Assembly (NCBI RefSeq): GCF_937123735.1
Contig: NZ_CAKZKL010000012.1
Span: 35,163 to 99,162 of the forward strand
Source: an uncultured Lentibacter sp.
GTDB taxonomy: Bacteria > Pseudomonadota > Alphaproteobacteria > Rhodobacterales > Rhodobacteraceae
Direction: 5' to 3'
DNA: 64,000 nt
In this document: positions 60,695 through 64,000 of the stretch, in pieces
Position numbering within the stretch: the stretch's first letter is position 1
Layout: every line of letters starts with the position of its first letter
Made by a program: the position numbers and the translations under genes
Notes under the pieces: generated by a model
Told to the model about the DNA's origin: nothing
The model's input: the letters and a program-made list of their open reading frames with translations, nothing else
Databases searched by the model: none

Positions 60695-61219
60695 ATGTTT
60701 GATACAATGACGTTCACGAAAGTCCTCGGCGCTGTCTGCGGATCACTTCTTATTTTCATGCTCGGCAAATGGGCGGCTGATGAGCTTTATGCTGTTGGCG
60801 GTGGCCATGGCTATGGCGAAGAGCACGCGGCTGGCTACCTCATCGAAGTGGAAGACAGCGGTGAAGAAGAAGTTGTTGAAGAAGGCCCTGCCTTCTCAGA
60901 GCTTCTGGCCTCTGCGGATATCGGCTCGGGCGCAAAAGTCTTCAAGAAGTGCTCGGCGTGCCACAGCCTTGAAAAAGGCGAGAACAAGACCGGCCCCTAC
61001 CTTTACGGCGTTGTGGGCCGTGCGGTGGATGCGGCAGAGGGTTTTGGATATTCAGAAGCGCTGGCCGCAGTTGGCGACGCCTGGACAGTCGATGCGCTCA
61101 ACGCGTTTCTTGAGAACCCGCGCAAGGCGGCTCCCGGCACAAGCATGAGCTTCTCGGGCCTCAAAAAAGAGACAGATCGCGCTGATCTGATTGCCTATCT
61201 GGACAGCCTTGACGACTGA
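60695..61219 (+). CDS. Membrane-anchored cytochrome c (cytochrome c-y type)
   Basis: A 174-residue protein: uncleaved N-terminal anchor (FTKVLGAVCGSLLIFMLGKWAA), an acidic linker (EVEDSGEEEVVEEG, residues about 51-65), and a class I cytochrome c domain with the haem motif CSACH near residue 85, GPYLYGVVGR, and a ligand Met in GTSMSFSGL. This is the layout of cytochrome c-y, which shuttles electrons from the bc1 complex to terminal oxidases. Monocistronic, with a terminator after it. Confidence 0.93.
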   Translation: MFDTMTFTKVLGAVCGSLLIFMLGKWAADELYAVGGGHGYGEEHAAGYLIEVEDSGEEEVVEEGPAFSELLASADIGSGAKVFKKCSACHSLEKGENKTGPYLYGVVGRAVDAAEGFGYSEALAAVGDAWTVDALNAFLENPRKAAPGTSMSFSGLKKETDRADLIAYLDSLDD

Positions 61220-61245
61220 GCCTGACAGGCCCTTGAGATTTGAGA

Positions 61246-61275
61246 CCGCCGGTGCAGAGATGCGCCGGCGGTTTT
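61246..61275 (+). terminator. Intrinsic terminator after the cytochrome c gene
   Basis: Stem CCGCCGGTGC / GCGCCGGCGG (one T-G pair) with a six-base loop, followed by TTTTG. Confidence 0.8.
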
Positions 61276-61381
61276 GCTTTGGGCGGAGCTGATCACGAAT
61301 TCTCAACTTGAATGTGGGGGGGCATGGAACTTAGGGTAAACCCACCATAAATAAGCGCGAAGAGCTTTGGGAGGTATGAGG

Positions 61382-63313
61382 ATGTTGAGATCACGCGGGC
61401 AGGCAGGAGCGGTGGCGAAACGGCGGGCCGATTTCAGGCCACTGGCGCTTGTCAGCCTCGTTTTTCTGGCGGCTTCGACATTGGCTTTGAAGGCTGAAGA
61501 CGAGATCATCAAGAGCCATGGCTATTCTTACTTTGGCAACCTGAGCTACCCTGAAGATTACCCGCATTTCAGCTATGTGAACCCCGATGCGCCCAAGGGC
61601 GGAGAAATTTCCATCGCCGTGGCGGGCACGTTTGACAGCATGAACCCCTACACCCGCAAGGGGCGCGCGGCGGCGCTGTCCACTGTGGGGTATGAATCTT
61701 TGCTGGGCTCTGTGCTGGCAGGCTCGGGCGCGTTGCCAGCGGATGTGGACGGGGAGTATTACGGGCTCTTGGCGCATAAGCTGGAATACCCCAAGGACAA
61801 GGCTTGGGTGATTTTTCACATGCGGCCTGAGGCAAAGTTTTCTGACGGCAGCCCTGTGACGGCGCATGACATTGCCTTCAGCCACAACCTGCTTCTGGAT
61901 CAGGGGTTGAAATCTTACGCCGATGCGGTGCGCAAGCGCATTCCGAAGGTGGAGGTGATCGACGATCACACCATCAAGTTCTATTTTGCCGAGGGCATCT
62001 CGCGGCGCTCGCTGATTGATCAGGTTGGCTTTGTGCCGGCGTGGTCGAAAAACTGGTATGAGCAGACGGGCGCGCGGCTGGACGAGAGCCGGCTGGAAAT
62101 ATCGCCCGGCTCGGGGCCTTATGTGGTGGAGAGCGTCGATGTGAACCGCCGCGTCACTTACAAGCGCAACCCGGATTACTGGGGCAAGGATTTGCCCATC
62201 AACCGCGGGCGGCATAATTTTGACCGCATAAGGCTTGAGTATTTTGCCGATGCGACGGCGGCTTTTGAGGCCTTCAAGGCCGGTGAAGTGACCTACCGCA
62301 GCGAGAGCGACCCCAAGCGCTGGGCGACCTCTTATGACTTTCCTGCGCGCGACAGCGGCTTTGTGACGCTGGAAGAGATCCCCGATGGGACCCCGCCTGC
62401 GAACACGGGGATCATCTTTAACCTCACCCGCGAGGTGCTGAAAGATGCGCGCGTGCGCGATGCCGTGGCGCTGGGCTTTAACTTTGAGTGGACGAATGCC
62501 TCGTTGCTTTACGGGCTGCAAAGCCAGCAGCACTCGTTCAGCACCGGCACGAAATTTGAGGCCAAGGGCGTGGCCGAGGGCGCGGAGCTGGCGTTTTTGC
62601 AAGGGTTGAGCGCGCAAGTTGCGCCTGAAATGCTGAGTGGCGCGGCGCGTGTGCCGCACAGCTCAAAGCCCGAACGGCTCAATGACCGGCGCAATCTGCG
62701 CGCGGCGATGAAGCTTCTGGACGCAGCGGGCTGGGCTGTGGGCGAGGATGGCAAGCGCCGGAATGCAGCGGGCGATTTGTTGACGCTCAACTTCCTCTTC
62801 AACTCTTCAGACACGCCGACCAACAAGGCGCTGGCGGAGAATTTTGTGAGCAATCTTCAGCTGATGGGGATTGATGCGCAGTTCGAGGCGGTGGACCCTT
62901 CGCAATACACCTCGCGCGAGCGCGACAAGGATTATGACCTAGTGCTGGATGGCTACCCCGCGCTCTTTGGTGTGGGCACGGGGCTGCAACAGCGCTTTGG
63001 CTCGGAGGCGGCGGAATTTTCGCTGTTTAACCCCGCAGCGCTGGCCAGCCCTGTGGTGGACGAGATCATCGAGAAGGCGCTCCTGAGCGAGAGCCAGGCC
63101 GAAGAAGACATGATGCTGCGCGCGCTTGACCGGGCTTTGCGCCACGCGTTTTTCCTCATTCCCACAGGTTATGTGGCCGATCACTGGGTGGCCTATTGGG
63201 ACCAATACGGCCGACCCGAGACCATTCCGCCCTTTGCGCTCGGCGCGCTGGACTTCTGGTGGTATGACGCTGAAAAGGCCGAAAAGCTGAAAGAACAAGG
63301 GGCACTGCGGTAA
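61382..63313 (+). CDS. yejA: Peptide ABC transporter substrate-binding protein (YejA-like)
   Basis: A 643-residue SBP_bac_5 family protein. A signal segment ([21 protein letters not shown]) is followed by [31 protein letters not shown], the YejA hallmark, then [26 protein letters not shown] and [15 protein letters not shown]. The ATG at 61382 is preferred because GGAGG (61370-61374) is then seven bases away; ATG 61376 would be too close. It delivers oligopeptides to the YejBEF permease, whose first gene follows in 4 bases. Confidence 0.92.
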   Translation: MLRSRGQAGAVAKRRADFRPLALVSLVFLAASTLALKAEDEIIKSHGYSYFGNLSYPEDYPHFSYVNPDAPKGGEISIAVAGTFDSMNPYTRKGRAAALSTVGYESLLGSVLAGSGALPADVDGEYYGLLAHKLEYPKDKAWVIFHMRPEAKFSDGSPVTAHDIAFSHNLLLDQGLKSYADAVRKRIPKVEVIDDHTIKFYFAEGISRRSLIDQVGFVPAWSKNWYEQTGARLDESRLEISPGSGPYVVESVDVNRRVTYKRNPDYWGKDLPINRGRHNFDRIRLEYFADATAAFEAFKAGEVTYRSESDPKRWATSYDFPARDSGFVTLEEIPDGTPPANTGIIFNLTREVLKDARVRDAVALGFNFEWTNASLLYGLQSQQHSFSTGTKFEAKGVAEGAELAFLQGLSAQVAPEMLSGAARVPHSSKPERLNDRRNLRAAMKLLDAAGWAVGEDGKRRNAAGDLLTLNFLFNSSDTPTNKALAENFVSNLQLMGIDAQFEAVDPSQYTSRERDKDYDLVLDGYPALFGVGTGLQQRFGSEAAEFSLFNPAALASPVVDEIIEKALLSESQAEEDMMLRALDRALRHAFFLIPTGYVADHWVAYWDQYGRPETIPPFALGALDFWWYDAEKAEKLKEQGALR

Positions 63314-63317
63314 CCTT

Positions 63318-64000
63318 ATGGGCGCCTATATCCTGCGGCGATTGCTGCTGATCATTCCGACTCTGTTTGGCATTATGCTGATCAACTTTGCGCTGGCGCA
63401 GTTTGTGCCCGGTGGCCCTGTGGAGCAGGCGATTGCCCGTGCGCAGGGCGAGGGCAATGTCTTTGGCAGTTTTGCGGGGCAGGACGCCTCGGAAGCCACG
63501 CTTGGCACGGGGGCGAGCGAATATGTGGGCGCGCGCGGGCTGCCGCCCGAGTTTATAGCGGAGCTGGAAAAGGAGTTCGGCTTTGACAAGCCGCCTGTGC
63601 AGCGCTTCTTGCAGATGCTGGGCAATTACATGCGCTTTGACTTTGGCGAGAGCTACTTCCGCTCGGCGAGCGTGATCGAGCTGATCAAGGAAAAGCTGCC
63701 TGTCTCGATCACGCTGGGGCTTTGGTCGACGCTGATTGCCTATATGATCTCGATCCCGCTGGGCATCCGCAAAGCTGTGAAGGATGGCACGCCCTTTGAC
63801 ACATGGACGAGCGGCGCGATTATTGCGGGCTATGCCATTCCCGGGTTTCTCTTTGGTATTTTGCTGCTCACGCTCTTTGCGGGCGGCTCTTATTGGCAGA
63901 TCTTTCCGCTGCGCGGGCTGACCAGCGACAATTTTGAGACGCTGAGTGCCTGGGGCAAGGTGAAGGATTATCTCTGGCACATCACCCTGCCGGTGCTGGC
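63318..64000 (+). CDS. yejB: Peptide ABC transporter permease (YejB-like), N-terminal part
   Basis: The frame is open from ATG 63318 to the window end (227 codons, no stop). It reads [20 protein letters not shown], then [74 protein letters not shown], and a BPD_transp_1 segment [29 protein letters not shown]. This is a YejB-type permease of the DppB family. The C-terminal part lies outside the window. Confidence 0.93.
   Translation, partial: MGAYILRRLLLIIPTLFGIMLINFALAQFVPGGPVEQAIARAQGEGNVFGSFAGQDASEATLGTGASEYVGARGLPPEFIAELEKEFGFDKPPVQRFLQMLGNYMRFDFGESYFRSASVIELIKEKLPVSITLGLWSTLIAYMISIPLGIRKAVKDGTPFDTWTSGAIIAGYAIPGFLFGILLLTLFAGGSYWQIFPLRGLTSDNFETLSAWGKVKDYLWHITLPVL

Overview
The window is a gene-dense, GC-rich chromosomal segment of an alphaproteobacterium, most likely a marine member of the Rhodobacterales (Roseobacter group). 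Supporting signs are a TrcR-type DUF1013 protein, COQ9, a membrane-bound ferritin MbfA behind an Irr-type iron box, a membrane-anchored cytochrome c, several GANTC (CcrM) sites in one promoter, a TRAP transporter, and interspersed hairpin elements ending in a GGGATATTT block. I see no rRNA, prophage, insertion sequence or CRISPR array. There is one tRNA (elongator Met, CAT).

Layout. 1-10400: end of a class IV aminotransferase, DUF1244 and N-formylglutamate amidohydrolase genes, pyruvate kinase, the rpmI-rplT-pheS-pheT translation block with two small reverse-strand genes inserted, a methyltransferase, YtoQ and MscL. 10500-20000: tRNA-Met, a ferric-reductase-like membrane protein, alanine dehydrogenase with a divergent Lrp/AsnC regulator, a degenerate Hint protein, a GMC oxidoreductase, a YghU-type glutathione transferase, rpsU/COQ9, a quinone oxidoreductase and RNase T2. 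20100-25500: trcR, then a reverse-strand block dnaX - membrane protein - NUDIX - ybaB - recR, and a tyrosine-phosphatase-like gene. 25600-36300: a TRAP transporter, a CaiB-type CoA transferase and a glycolate oxidase operon (glcD, glcE, membrane protein, glcF). 36300-47300: trypsin-like protease, Hsp20, succinate-semialdehyde dehydrogenase, an alpha/beta hydrolase, P1 peptidase, creatinase, TetR-cupin pair, MbfA, an AEC transporter and S-formylglutathione hydrolase. 47300-64000: sthA-yaiI-HAD-ornithine-cyclodeaminase-like operon, MFS transporter, ZapE, a rhodanese-LysM pair, accD-folC, two tandem CPBP proteases, pheA, cytochrome c, and the start of a yejAB peptide ABC transporter cut by the window edge.

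How the parts connect. The TRAP operon and the glycolate oxidase operon each carry the same 21-bp inverted repeat (TTGGTAA-N7-TTACCAA), which suggests one regulator and a joint job in 2-hydroxy-acid (glycolate or lactate) uptake and oxidation. The TRAP large permease has about 330 extra C-terminal residues that include a charged coiled coil. Other regulatory signals are an Irr box at mbfA, an RpoH promoter at the Hsp20 gene, a 28-bp palindrome between ald and its Lrp-type regulator, a TetR-type operator, and a promoter whose -35/-10 spacer holds two GANTC sites ahead of the rhodanese-LysM operon.

Three families of interspersed repeats run through the window: a modular hairpin plus GGGATATTT element (seven copies), a GGTGCGCA palindrome (one array of four plus three singles), and a 78-bp element with three GTGCAC motifs at exact 11-bp spacing (two full copies, one decayed). 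A 490-bp stretch without a gene before pheA folds into several hairpins and may encode a structured RNA.
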